Below are positions 1 through 6,908 of a DNA stretch of 13,721 nt, one piece after another; the stretch's first letter is position 1; every line of letters begins with the position of its first letter. The DNA comes from CAZEID01 sp964512075 (GTDB lineage Bacteria; Patescibacteriota; WWE3; 9FT-COMBO-53-11). The position numbers were made by a program, and so were the translations under genes. The stretch lies in the NCBI GenBank assembly GCA_964512075.1, contig CAZEID010000012.1, positions 1-13,721 of the forward strand, in the 5' to 3' direction. Under the pieces are notes generated by a model that saw nothing but the letters and a program-made list of their open reading frames with translations, was not told where the DNA came from and searched no databases.

Positions 1-615
1 TTTCTGCCAACGTTTTTCGGCCGCCACCATTTCTTGCAATGCCAAGCCCGCAACCGCACCGAGAAACAAAGCGAGGACGGTGGGGGATCCCAGCGGAGTA
101 AAAGTAATTCGGTTGGACCAGTCCTGCCCAAACAAATTGGCCCCGAAATACTGGGGCCAAAAGAGCCCGGCGGCTACTCCGGCGGAAGCCAGCAGCGCGC
201 GGACCGAATTTTGCAGGGTTCGCTCGTTCGAGTTCCAGGTGACTAGGAAAAAGAGTAGCGTAAAGATCGAGACCGAGAATAGGGAAGGATGCCAGCGGGC
301 GTACTGCCCGATCAGCGAAACCAGCCGGCTGTCGGAAAAAATTGCGGAGATCAGAGCAACGAAGAAGAAAATTACTACCGGTAAGTCGAAAGGCGAGCGG
401 CGAACCCCGAAATTTCCGGTAAGTACCGCTTTGAGACTCCAAGCCAACGTTCCCAGAATTACCAGGATGGAGAGAAGAACCAGTTTGTTGAACTCATAGA
501 ACTCGACCGTGATTGGTAGGAAAAAGAGGGGAAGCAGAAAGGCTAGACCGATAATTTCGAGATGGATGAATTTTTCGGCGATCTCGGCGACTTTTTCCCG
601 CATGGACTGATCCAT
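1..615 (-). CDS. O-antigen ligase-like polytopic membrane protein, N-terminal part (runs off window start)
   Basis: The reading frame starts with ATG at 615-613 and stays open to base 1, giving 205 residues without a stop, so the gene is partial. The translation begins MDQSMREKVAEIAEKF and has several long hydrophobic segments, near residues 22-36, 45-60, 78-92 and 114-126, plus further ones near the edge. The segment EFYEFNKLVLL and the later SAIFSDSRLVSLIGQYAR resemble the N-terminal part of the O-antigen ligase/Wzy-like family that is abundant in Patescibacteria. Family members join or polymerise lipid-linked glycans at the outer face of the membrane; the exact substrate cannot be read here. 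A purine-rich AAAGGA lies about 11 bases upstream of the ATG. A second in-frame ATG at 603-601 is a possible start. The gene follows the fibre gene on the same strand after 44 bases, so co-transcription is plausible. The family call rests on general pattern only, because the ligase loop is not in the window. Confidence 0.7.
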   Translation of the reverse strand, partial: MDQSMREKVAEIAEKFIHLEIIGLAFLLPLFFLPITVEFYEFNKLVLLSILVILGTLAWSLKAVLTGNFGVRRSPFDLPVVIFFFVALISAIFSDSRLVSLIGQYARWHPSLFSVSIFTLLFFLVTWNSNERTLQNSVRALLASAGVAAGLFWPQYFGANLFGQDWSNRITFTPLGSPTVLALFLGAVAGLALQEMVAAEKRWQK

Positions 616-659
616 GTTAGTTGTTTTCCTTTATGGGAGTCAATTGCGTCATCCTTGGA

Positions 660-3623
660 TTATTGGCTGTGCAGGTACGCCGAGAAGTAGGTATTGTACT
701 CCCCTCCGTGGAACAGCACATTCGGGTTTCCGCCTTGGTTCACCACCCTTACCTGCCAGCCGGATTGGAGGTATATCGATGGTGCTGACCAAACCCGGGT
801 GGTGTCGCTGACCGCTCCGGCGGTTGCGCCGTGGCCGCGCTCAACGGAGTGCTGGGCAACCACGGTATAACCTCCACCGGTGTTAATTTGGAGCTCTTCC
901 CGGTGTTCCCAATCGTGGGTGGTTAACCGCCAAGCGACGTTGTAGTATCCAGTATACGGAACTGTCCAAACGCCGGTGCTATTGTTGTAGGCGTCGCATT
1001 CATCGATTCTTTCGGTGTTGAATACAAACGTCGTTCCCGCTGGGATGCTGTAGTCGCCGCTGCGGTAAATGTGGAGCCGGCACCGGACAAATCCCCACCC
1101 CCCGTTTGCAGCCGTTACAACGCCGGTGCTCCCGTCAATTGTTACTCTGGTGGAGTTTGAGGTTTTAAGGAAGATAGATCCGGCCTCTATCGTGGTAAGG
1201 TAGAGTCCTCCCGTACCTCGAGCGATGAGCTCGGAGGCGGTGTTTGCTCCAGTGTTGCCCCGGATCAAACGCAGCCCATAATCCGTGTAAGTATCATCAC
1301 CGTGGAAGTCGATGTAAGCGTACCGATTGCCAGTTCTTGCAGTGTTGAGTTCAATGGCGTCTTCGTAAAAATCGGTACTAACGATTCGGCTGTCTAAAGA
1401 GGCTCGGAAATTCCCATTAACGTCTAAGGAATACTCTGGATCTGGCGTTCTGATCCCTACCATTTCGGAGTGTCCTCCATCGATTTCTCCGACGAAGAGG
1501 GTACCGGATTCCACCGACAAATCCGAATTGAGTTCCCATTCCCCACCAGTTGGCATCCGAGCAATGTCGAGATTACCGGAAGAAAGATCCCCGGCCGAGC
1601 GGGTGGCCAGATCGGCGAGGGAGGAGTTAGTTTTGCTGATCTTTACCCAGCCGACTTGACTATCAGCGAGGGTGAGGGTTGCCGCGGCCACATCGAGGGC
1701 GGTACCGGCATTGAAGGTTAAAGTGCCGGAAGTGAAGGCATCCGAGGTATCCGACCGCAGGAACTGGGAGGAATCGAGGGTGTCAAAGAGGTCGGCATTT
1801 AGGTTGGAAACCAGGGTGTTGGAAGATACCACGAAGGGGGCGGTTCCAGCCGCTACCCCCGAAATCAGTTGGCTATCCAAGTAAACGGGAAAACTTTCAA
1901 ACCGGTACCGGTCGTTCGCCTCATCCCAGCGGAGAACGGCGTTGGGGGTTTGGGTGCCTCGGATGAAGGTGAGGGTGGCATCTTCTCCGTCCGGGTTGTC
2001 GGTGTTGATCGAGAAGTCGGAGGAGATCGTTCCGGCTAGGTCGGAGGAAGCCGCGGAGAGAGTATTCACGACAATCTCATCGAAGTAGCCGATATCCCAG
2101 CGGATTCCCGCCGAACCGAGGTTGTAGGTGGCGTTGAGGGTGGGAATCACATCCGAATTGACGGTTCCCCCAAAGACAATCAGGTCCGTCCCGGCATTTC
2201 CCAGGGTGATATTCGCGGAGTTGACGGTGAAGGTGGAGCCATCAGCGAGGAGGAGGGTCGTCCCAACCTCGAAGGTTAAGGTGCCGGAAGTGAAGGAATC
2301 ATTGGTATCGGAGCGGAGGAATTGGAGGGAATCCAGTCCGTCCAGGGTATCGGCATTGCTGCCGGCGATCGAGGAGATAGTGATCGTATTCGCCCCGTCA
2401 TCGGGGGTGATGAGAATATTCGCTCCGGCGACCAGGTCGATGTTTCCTTCGTGGTTGGTCACTCCGTTGAGAGATGAAAGGATTGTCGGCTTGTTAGTAA
2501 AGTTGCCCCAATCCAAGTAGTACCGGCCGTGCTGGTTGTCCAAAAGATCCGCGTTCAAATTTTTAACTGCCCCGCTTTGGTTGACGGTGATTGAATCAGT
2601 TGTGATGGAGGTTGTTTTGATCGAGGTGGCCGCGATAGCATGCGCCTGGAGGTCCCGGAAGGATGCGTCTCCCAAGGGGCTGATGAAACGTTCGTCCCCT
2701 TCGCCGAAGAAGATAGTGCCGAAGAAACGACTGGTGTTGAAGATCGCGTCTTCAGCGACCCTGACCGTGGTGGCATATGCCTTACCAATATTGAAGGGTA
2801 ACTTTGAGGTTAGCCAAGTCTCTTTTTCCCCGGTCGCACCCGCTGTCGACTCATACTCTAGTACATCGTTAACGTCCACGATGGGGTTGGCAATTTGAGT
2901 TAGCCCGAGGAAGTTTCCCGGGGCGAGGCGTTCAATGTATTGGTCCCAGAACCCGCGAAAGAGCCTTTTGATTCGCGCGTGGGTCAGGTCGGAGAAACCG
3001 AGCGACAAGATTGCCAGCGTGCCGAAGACCACCAAGAGGGTCAGCAGGTGGCTAAAGATTTTGGCGGAGGCGGGTTCGGCGGCCGGCAGGGGACCTCGGA
3101 TCATATTGGTCAAGAAATGCATGATTTGCGCGAGTAGGTCGTTGTGTTTGCGTTCTTCGTTGACCAACGGGGCGATCAAGAACGAAGTTGGAAGGGTGGG
3201 AGGGGTTTCCTCACCTAAGGTTCCGGAAGGACTGGGAGACGGGGAGGGTGGTGGAACGGGAGGCGGGGCGTTGAGAGTGGGGGATGGGGCCTCCAATGAA
3301 GGAGCTTGAATTTCTTCCGGTTTTGTAGTTCCCGCTCCACTTTCCAGCTGCTTCTTGATCTCGACGTTAGATAGTCCCTGTTTTTTGAAACTCTTGATTT
3401 TTTCTAGCGTTTCCACTACTGATTCGGGATAGTGCCCGACCGTAGCGGGGGCTCCGGGGTAAGGGAGCCGGCGGATCATATAGGGCAATAGGCCGATTTT
3501 GGTGTAGTAGCGCAGGGTGTTGTAGCTGGTTCGGGTGCGCTTGATAACTTCGCTAACCGGAATAAATTTTTCGGCTCCCCCTTCGCTGGAGCTCCGAGGG
3601 GCTTTGGGCAGGTTGTCGTTCAT
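660..3623 (-). CDS. MerR-type HTH / membrane-anchored tail-fibre-like protein with C1q-like C-terminus
   Basis: A 987-residue protein of unknown function with clear modular order. Residues 20-94 form a MerR-type winged HTH (IPVSEVIKRT, then NTLRYYTKIGLLP, then IKSFKKQGLSNVEIKKQL). Residues 105-145 are a Pro/Ser-rich linker. Residues 191-210 form one hydrophobic membrane segment. Residues 247-325 form a block (PIVDVNDVLEY, RFFGTIFFG, ASFR) shared with the HTH protein at 12684. Residues 355-645 carry tail-fibre-like repeats (NADLLDN, NADTLDGLDSLQFLRSDT, NADLFDTLDSSQFLRSDT). Residues 845-987 look like a C1q/TNF jelly roll (GVWTVPYTGYYNVAWRL, final FSAYLHSQ). Inference: the HTH is cytoplasmic and the fibre is outside. 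The basic stretch just after the membrane segment (ARIKRLFRGF) does not fit this simple topology well. No LPXTG signal is visible. GGAGG lies 16 bases before the ATG, an unusually long spacing that the paralog also has. The role could be surface sensing with direct gene control, or adhesion. Confidence 0.8.
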   Translation of the reverse strand: MNDNLPKAPRSSSEGGAEKFIPVSEVIKRTRTSYNTLRYYTKIGLLPYMIRRLPYPGAPATVGHYPESVVETLEKIKSFKKQGLSNVEIKKQLESGAGTTKPEEIQAPSLEAPSPTLNAPPPVPPPSPSPSPSGTLGEETPPTLPTSFLIAPLVNEERKHNDLLAQIMHFLTNMIRGPLPAAEPASAKIFSHLLTLLVVFGTLAILSLGFSDLTHARIKRLFRGFWDQYIERLAPGNFLGLTQIANPIVDVNDVLEYESTAGATGEKETWLTSKLPFNIGKAYATTVRVAEDAIFNTSRFFGTIFFGEGDERFISPLGDASFRDLQAHAIAATSIKTTSITTDSITVNQSGAVKNLNADLLDNQHGRYYLDWGNFTNKPTILSSLNGVTNHEGNIDLVAGANILITPDDGANTITISSIAGSNADTLDGLDSLQFLRSDTNDSFTSGTLTFEVGTTLLLADGSTFTVNSANITLGNAGTDLIVFGGTVNSDVIPTLNATYNLGSAGIRWDIGYFDEIVVNTLSAASSDLAGTISSDFSINTDNPDGEDATLTFIRGTQTPNAVLRWDEANDRYRFESFPVYLDSQLISGVAAGTAPFVVSSNTLVSNLNADLFDTLDSSQFLRSDTSDAFTSGTLTFNAGTALDVAAATLTLADSQVGWVKISKTNSSLADLATRSAGDLSSGNLDIARMPTGGEWELNSDLSVESGTLFVGEIDGGHSEMVGIRTPDPEYSLDVNGNFRASLDSRIVSTDFYEDAIELNTARTGNRYAYIDFHGDDTYTDYGLRLIRGNTGANTASELIARGTGGLYLTTIEAGSIFLKTSNSTRVTIDGSTGVVTAANGGWGFVRCRLHIYRSGDYSIPAGTTFVFNTERIDECDAYNNSTGVWTVPYTGYYNVAWRLTTHDWEHREELQINTGGGYTVVAQHSVERGHGATAGAVSDTTRVWSAPSIYLQSGWQVRVVNQGGNPNVLFHGGEYNTYFSAYLHSQ
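1713..1799 (-). repeat. Intragenic direct repeat, copy B, in the fibre gene
   Basis: An 87-base stretch that matches 2271-2357 in the same orientation with scattered substitutions. It encodes the second NAD-x-x-DTLDSSQFLRSDTSDAFTSG module (about residues 609-637). The pair shows that the fibre region grew by duplication of a tail-fibre-type unit. Confidence 0.75.
2271..2357 (-). repeat. Intragenic direct repeat, copy A, in the fibre gene
   Basis: Partner of 1713-1799, also 87 bases. It encodes the NADTLDGLDSLQFLRSDTNDSFTSG module (about residues 424-448). The spacing between copies is 558 bases, or 186 residues. An earlier, more divergent unit (NADLLDNQHGRYYLDW) lies around residue 357. Confidence 0.75.
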
Positions 3624-3697
3624 GGCAGGTCTCTTTGATCCTCCGGAGCTCCCGAAAGGAGCGGCCGAGGATAATTATCGGTTTCTTTTCTCACACT

Positions 3698-3730
3698 GTT
3701 ATAGGTTCCGATATTCTTTCTCCCTATAAC
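3698..3730. promoter_or_regulatory. Dyad with TATA-containing arms, candidate operator or divergent promoter element
   Basis: GTTATAGG at 3698-3705 is repeated inverted as CCTATAAC at 3723-3730, with a 17-base spacer. Both arms contain a TATA core, so they could be divergent -10-like elements. They could also be the half-sites of a dimeric regulator such as the MerR-type HTH of the adjacent gene. Only the symmetry is directly seen. Confidence 0.35.
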
Positions 3731-3819
3731 CAAGCCGTTTCCGCGTACTTACCGTCACGGCAATTAAAACTATGACACAAATAAAAAGAGGATGTCAAGA
3801 GCGGGCACGCCGGTGTAAC

Positions 3820-3863
3820 CGAGGACCACTCTTGTGAGTTTGAGCGAAGCGAAGACTCAACAA
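3820..3863 (+). repeat. Two-hairpin tandem repeat, unit 1 (44-base core)
   Basis: The core matches 3895-3938 at 36 of 44 positions with a period of 75 bases. Bases 3836-3858 fold into a hairpin: a 6-pair stem (GAGTTT with GACTC-side partners, one G-T), a tandem G-A/A-G mismatch, then GC-GAA-GC. The GCGAAGC minihairpin is known to be exceptionally stable. A small stem CGGT-GTA-ACCG at 3811-3821 precedes it. Confidence 0.7.
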
Positions 3864-3876
3864 TAGGGCAACCGCA

Positions 3877-3895
3877 GACCGCTTTTATTGCGGTC
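3877..3895 (+). repeat. Perfect 6-pair hairpin opening unit 2
   Basis: GACCGC at 3877-3882 pairs with GCGGTC at 3890-3895 around a TTTTATT loop. It sits in the same place relative to unit 2 as CGGT-GTA-ACCG does to unit 1, so each unit is hairpin plus hairpin. No T-run follows it, so it is not a standard terminator. Confidence 0.6.
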
Positions 3896-3938
3896 GAGGA
3901 GCACTATTGTGCGTTCGAGCGAAGCGAGGACGGAGCAA
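3895..3938 (+). repeat. Two-hairpin tandem repeat, unit 2 (44-base core)
   Basis: Second copy of 3820-3863. Bases 3912-3932 fold as CGTTC/GGACG, then the tandem G-A/A-G mismatch and GC-GAA-GC. The stem sequence differs from unit 1 yet keeps pairing, and the GAGCGAAGCGA core is identical. That pattern points to selection on structure. The core lies in frame upstream of leuS but does not resemble the start of a LeuRS. Confidence 0.7.
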
Positions 3939-3968
3939 GTGGCGGCTTGTTCTGCTATTATTCTCCTG

Positions 3969-6503
3969 ATGTCCTTTGATCACCGCAAAATCGAACCGAA
4001 GTGGCAGAAATACTGGCAGGCCCAGGGCTTGTACCGGGCCGTTGATTTTTCTAAGAAGCCTAAGCAATACATTTTGATTGAATTCCCCTATCCTTCCGGG
4101 GAGCGCCTGCACGTTGGCCACGGCCGCAGCTACTGCTGCCTGGATGCTGTCGCCCGCTTGAGGCGGATGCAGGGGTTTAACGTGCTCTTCCCGATCGGCT
4201 GGGACGCCTTTGGTTTGCCGGCGGAGAACTATGCGATCCGAACCGGGATTCACCCCCGCATCACGACGCGGAAAAACATCATCAACGCTAGGAAACAAGC
4301 TCAGTCTTGGGGTCTTTCCTTTGACTGGGAGCGGGAGATCAACACCAGCGATCCGGAGTACTACAAGTGGACCCAGTGGATTTTTCTCCAGCTGTTCAAG
4401 AAGGGTTTGGCCTACAAAGCGGAAGTCCCGGTGAATTGGTGTCCCTCCTGCAAGATTAATTTGGCCGATGAGGAAGTGGTCGCGGGAAAATGCGAGCGCT
4501 GCGGGACGGCAGTGGAGCGGCGGATGCAGAGCCAGTGGATGCTCAAGATTACCGCTTATGCCGACCGATTGGTAAAGGACCTCAAGACCGTGGACTACCG
4601 GGAGGATATCCGGGCCCAGCAGGTTAACTGGATTGGACGGTCCGAAGGCGTGGAAATAAGCTTTCCGCTGGCAAACGACAGTAAAAAGCAGTTAGCGGTT
4701 CGCCGTTCGCCGTTAGTTATCCGTGTTTTTACCACTCGGCCGGATACGATCTATGGAGCGACCTTTCTGGTTCTTTCTCCCGAGAAGGCGCGGGAGTATC
4801 TCAATTTGGTTCCGAGTGACAAGCGTCGGGAGGTTGAGAAATACATCCAAAATTCACTGAAGAAATCAGAACTCCAGCGCCAAGAGGAGATTAGGGAAAA
4901 GACCGGGGTTTTTTCCGGGCTTTACGCTCTCCACCCACTTACGGGAGAAAAGTTGCCGGTCTGGGTTGCGGACTTTGTTTTGTCGGGATACGGGACCGGG
5001 GCGATTATGGCGGTGCCGGCCCATGATCAGAGGGACTTTGCGTTTGCTAAAAAATACGATTTGCCAATTAAGCAGGTTGTAACCTCCGAGGTTGAGAAAG
5101 GAACCTCGGAGGTTGTATCCCTTCCGTACGAGGGCGAAGGAACGCTGGTGAATTCCGGCGATTTTGACGGTTTGCAGTCTAAGGAGGCGATTGACAAAAT
5201 TACCCAATTTTTGAAGCAGAAAAAACTTGGAAAAGAGGCCGTGGATTACAAGTTGCGGGACTGGGTATTTTCCCGCCAGCATTATTGGGGGGAGCCGATT
5301 CCCATTGTCTTCTGCCGCCATTGTTGGGAAACCAAAAGCGAGAAAGAGAAGGGAATCGCTCGGGAGGGGGTTGATTTCGTGAAAATTGCTGGCAAAGAGC
5401 ACGCGGTAGTGCCACTATCGGAAGAAGACCTGCCAGTCGAATTGCCTTTTGTGAATAATTATAAGCCAACCGAAACTGGTGAGTCCCCGCTGGCAGGGAT
5501 CAAAGAGTGGGTCGAAGTCTCCTGCCCTATCTGTAATTCGCAGGCGAGAAGGGAGACTGATACGATGCCAAATTGGGCGGGGAGCTCCTGGTACTTCCTC
5601 CGTTATCTGGACCCCCACAATGATCGGCGGTTGGTAGATCAAAAGAAAGCAAAGTATTGGATGCCGGTGGATTGGTATAACGGGGGGATGGAGCACACTA
5701 CCTTGCATTTACTCTACTCCCGATTCTGGTACAAGTTTCTTTACGATCTGGAGCTGGTGCCCGGTCCGGAGCCCTATGCTAAGCGAACCTCCCACGGGGT
5801 CGTGTTGGGATCGGACGGCCAGAAAATGAGCAAATCGCGGGGAAACGTAGTCAACCCCGATGAAGTGGTAGCTGAATTCGGCGCCGACACCTTTCGGGTG
5901 TATGAAGCGTTTATAGGGCCGTTTGAGCAAATGGTCGCTTGGGACCCGCGAGGCGTGTTGGGGGTGCGCCGCTTTCTGGATAGGGTTTGGAAAGCTCACG
6001 CGGAGATTGTGGATCGCAAAACCAAATCTTCGGACCCCGGGATCGGGCGCCAGTTGCACCGGCTGATTAAAAAAGTTGAGGAGGACACTCTCGCTCTCAA
6101 ATTCAACACTGCGGTGGCGGAGATGATGAAATTTGGGAACGAAGTAGCGGACCGCGGCTTTCAGGTTTCAAAGGAAGATTGGAAGACTTTTCTGCGGGTT
6201 CTGGCGCCTTACGCCCCCTACTTGGCGGAAGAGCTTTGGCACGATCTGGGGGAGAAGGAGAGCGTGCACCGGCAGTCTTGGCCGAAGTATGATTCGCGGC
6301 TTGTAGCGGCCGAGATCGTGACGGTGGTGGTGCAGGTGGACGGGAAGATGCGCGGAAAAATGGAGCTCGCCGCGGGAACCGCCGAGGCCGAGGTTTTGAA
6401 ACAGGCTCGAGCGATCCCTGCGGTCCAAGCCCATCTTAACGGGAGAAAAGTTGCAAAAACCATTTTCATCCCCGATAATCTGATCAATTTCGTTCTTAGC
6501 TAG
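3969..6503 (+). CDS. leuS: Leucyl-tRNA synthetase
   Basis: Charges tRNA-Leu with leucine in the cytoplasm; class I synthetase with an editing domain. At 844 residues it has normal bacterial length. Visible landmarks are the ATP-binding HVGHG at residues 48-52, a Zn ribbon (NWCPSCK and CERCG), the editing motifs TTRPDT at 255-260 and AHDQRD at 351-356, a second CxxC pair (FCRHC and CPIC) around an insertion before the catalytic C-terminal half, and KMSKS at 619-623. The ATG at 3969 (MSFDHRKIEPKWQKYWQ) is chosen because the family begins there; the in-frame ATG at 3888 would translate repeat unit 2. No strong ribosome-binding site is seen. Odd features are a heptanucleotide array at residues 241-250 and a palindrome at residues 371-382, both in variable loops of the editing domain. 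It is first in a run with comEA, which starts 15 bases downstream. Confidence 0.97.
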   Translation: MSFDHRKIEPKWQKYWQAQGLYRAVDFSKKPKQYILIEFPYPSGERLHVGHGRSYCCLDAVARLRRMQGFNVLFPIGWDAFGLPAENYAIRTGIHPRITTRKNIINARKQAQSWGLSFDWEREINTSDPEYYKWTQWIFLQLFKKGLAYKAEVPVNWCPSCKINLADEEVVAGKCERCGTAVERRMQSQWMLKITAYADRLVKDLKTVDYREDIRAQQVNWIGRSEGVEISFPLANDSKKQLAVRRSPLVIRVFTTRPDTIYGATFLVLSPEKAREYLNLVPSDKRREVEKYIQNSLKKSELQRQEEIREKTGVFSGLYALHPLTGEKLPVWVADFVLSGYGTGAIMAVPAHDQRDFAFAKKYDLPIKQVVTSEVEKGTSEVVSLPYEGEGTLVNSGDFDGLQSKEAIDKITQFLKQKKLGKEAVDYKLRDWVFSRQHYWGEPIPIVFCRHCWETKSEKEKGIAREGVDFVKIAGKEHAVVPLSEEDLPVELPFVNNYKPTETGESPLAGIKEWVEVSCPICNSQARRETDTMPNWAGSSWYFLRYLDPHNDRRLVDQKKAKYWMPVDWYNGGMEHTTLHLLYSRFWYKFLYDLELVPGPEPYAKRTSHGVVLGSDGQKMSKSRGNVVNPDEVVAEFGADTFRVYEAFIGPFEQMVAWDPRGVLGVRRFLDRVWKAHAEIVDRKTKSSDPGIGRQLHRLIKKVEEDTLALKFNTAVAEMMKFGNEVADRGFQVSKEDWKTFLRVLAPYAPYLAEELWHDLGEKESVHRQSWPKYDSRLVAAEIVTVVVQVDGKMRGKMELAAGTAEAEVLKQARAIPAVQAHLNGRKVAKTIFIPDNLINFVLS
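4691..4718 (+). repeat. Heptanucleotide array inside leuS
   Basis: Four consecutive 7-base units starting at 4691, 4698, 4705 and 4712, all beginning GTT. The middle two are identical (GTTCGCC) and the outer two begin GTTAG. The array is translated in frame within QLAVRRSPLVI, just before the FTTRPDT editing motif, at a loop of variable length in LeuRS. Confidence 0.75.
5081..5114 (+). repeat. Perfect 13-base-arm hairpin inside leuS
   Basis: AACCTCCGAGGTT at 5081-5093 and its exact reverse complement AACCTCGGAGGTT at 5102-5114, with an 8-base loop. Each arm is itself nearly palindromic and shares the AACCT..AGGTT core with the elements at 10864, 11381 and 11630. The hairpin is translated as TSEVEKGTSEVV, where other LeuRS proteins have a variable loop. 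Confidence 0.8.
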
Positions 6504-6518
6504 CCCCTGCCCCGGAAA

Positions 6519-6908
6519 ATGGGGGAATTTACTAGTCGACATCGGCACAGTTTGGTACTTGCGCTTTCTGGCGCAATTCTTCTGGGTTCCGGAGTTTCTT
6601 TAGGGGTTGGAATTTCCGAGCTGTCCAAGTCTTCTCCTCCGTTGCAAACTTCCGGTTTCGCCTCTGTTTCGGAGGAGGAACCGGCGAGCCAATCGGCTGG
6701 TAAGCCAATTGCTAATCTCATTAATATCAACACCGCTTCCGCGGCGGAGTTAGAGACGCTACCAGGGGTTGGCCCGAGTAAAGCGGCCGCAATTATAAAT
6801 TACCGAGAGGAAAACGGGCCATTTAGGGCCGTTTCTGAGATCCAGAACGTTTCTGGTATTGGTCCAGCGACTTATGCGAAGTTGAAGGGTCAAATCACGG
6901 TGGAGTAA
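6519..6908 (+). CDS. comEA: ComEA-like membrane-anchored helix-hairpin-helix DNA-binding protein
   Basis: The 129-residue protein has a basic N-terminus (SRHRH), a membrane segment at about residues 11-32, a flexible Ser/Glu-rich linker, and a ComEA-type double helix-hairpin-helix from residue 68: ININTASAAELETLPGVG, then AIINYREENGPF, then VSGIGPATYAKLKG. In competent bacteria ComEA binds incoming double-stranded DNA outside the cytoplasmic membrane and passes it to ComEC. The fit to that family is very good, including length. It starts 15 bases after leuS, with only a weak GGAAA before the ATG. Its TAA shares one base with the ATG of comEC (TAATG), so the two are probably translationally coupled. 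The SLBB domain found in some relatives is absent. The start at 6519 leaves a sensible N-in anchor. Confidence 0.93.
   Translation: MGEFTSRHRHSLVLALSGAILLGSGVSLGVGISELSKSSPPLQTSGFASVSEEEPASQSAGKPIANLININTASAAELETLPGVGPSKAAAIINYREENGPFRAVSEIQNVSGIGPATYAKLKGQITVE

Larger units (their letters stand above)
3624..3968. other. Structured divergent intergenic region between the fibre gene and leuS
   Basis: This 345-base gap separates two divergent genes and holds no convincing gene. From left to right it contains a GGAGG sequence for the minus-strand fibre gene, a 10-base palindrome GATAATTATC at 3670-3679, an 8-base-arm dyad at 3698-3730, an A-rich stretch near 3764-3790, and two tandem copies of a two-hairpin unit at 3811-3938 just before leuS. 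Promoters for both genes should lie here, but no well-spaced -35/-10 pair is convincing. Confidence 0.6.

Noticed and set aside
34..499. Plus-strand reading frames of 70 and 139 residues
   Set aside because: They overlap the minus-strand membrane protein, which has a coherent hydrophobic pattern; the plus-strand products have none.
2265..2277. AACCTCGAAGGTT in the fibre gene as another REP-like copy
   Set aside because: The duplicated fibre module at 1713 shows the same region diverged normally, so this match is explained by coding sequence; kept only as a possible chance match.
660..3623. Prophage tail-fibre locus
   Set aside because: No other phage structural, lysis or integrase genes are present; the HTH and membrane segment plus a chromosomal paralog favour a cellular surface protein.
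3877..3895. T-box or terminator-type leader for leuS
   Set aside because: No T-box consensus or terminator T-run is present, and the hairpin is part of a repeated unit.
3888..3968. Upstream ATG that would extend LeuRS by 27 residues
   Set aside because: The extension translates repeat unit 2 and does not resemble any LeuRS N-terminus; MSFDHRKIEPKWQKYWQ from 3969 is the family start.
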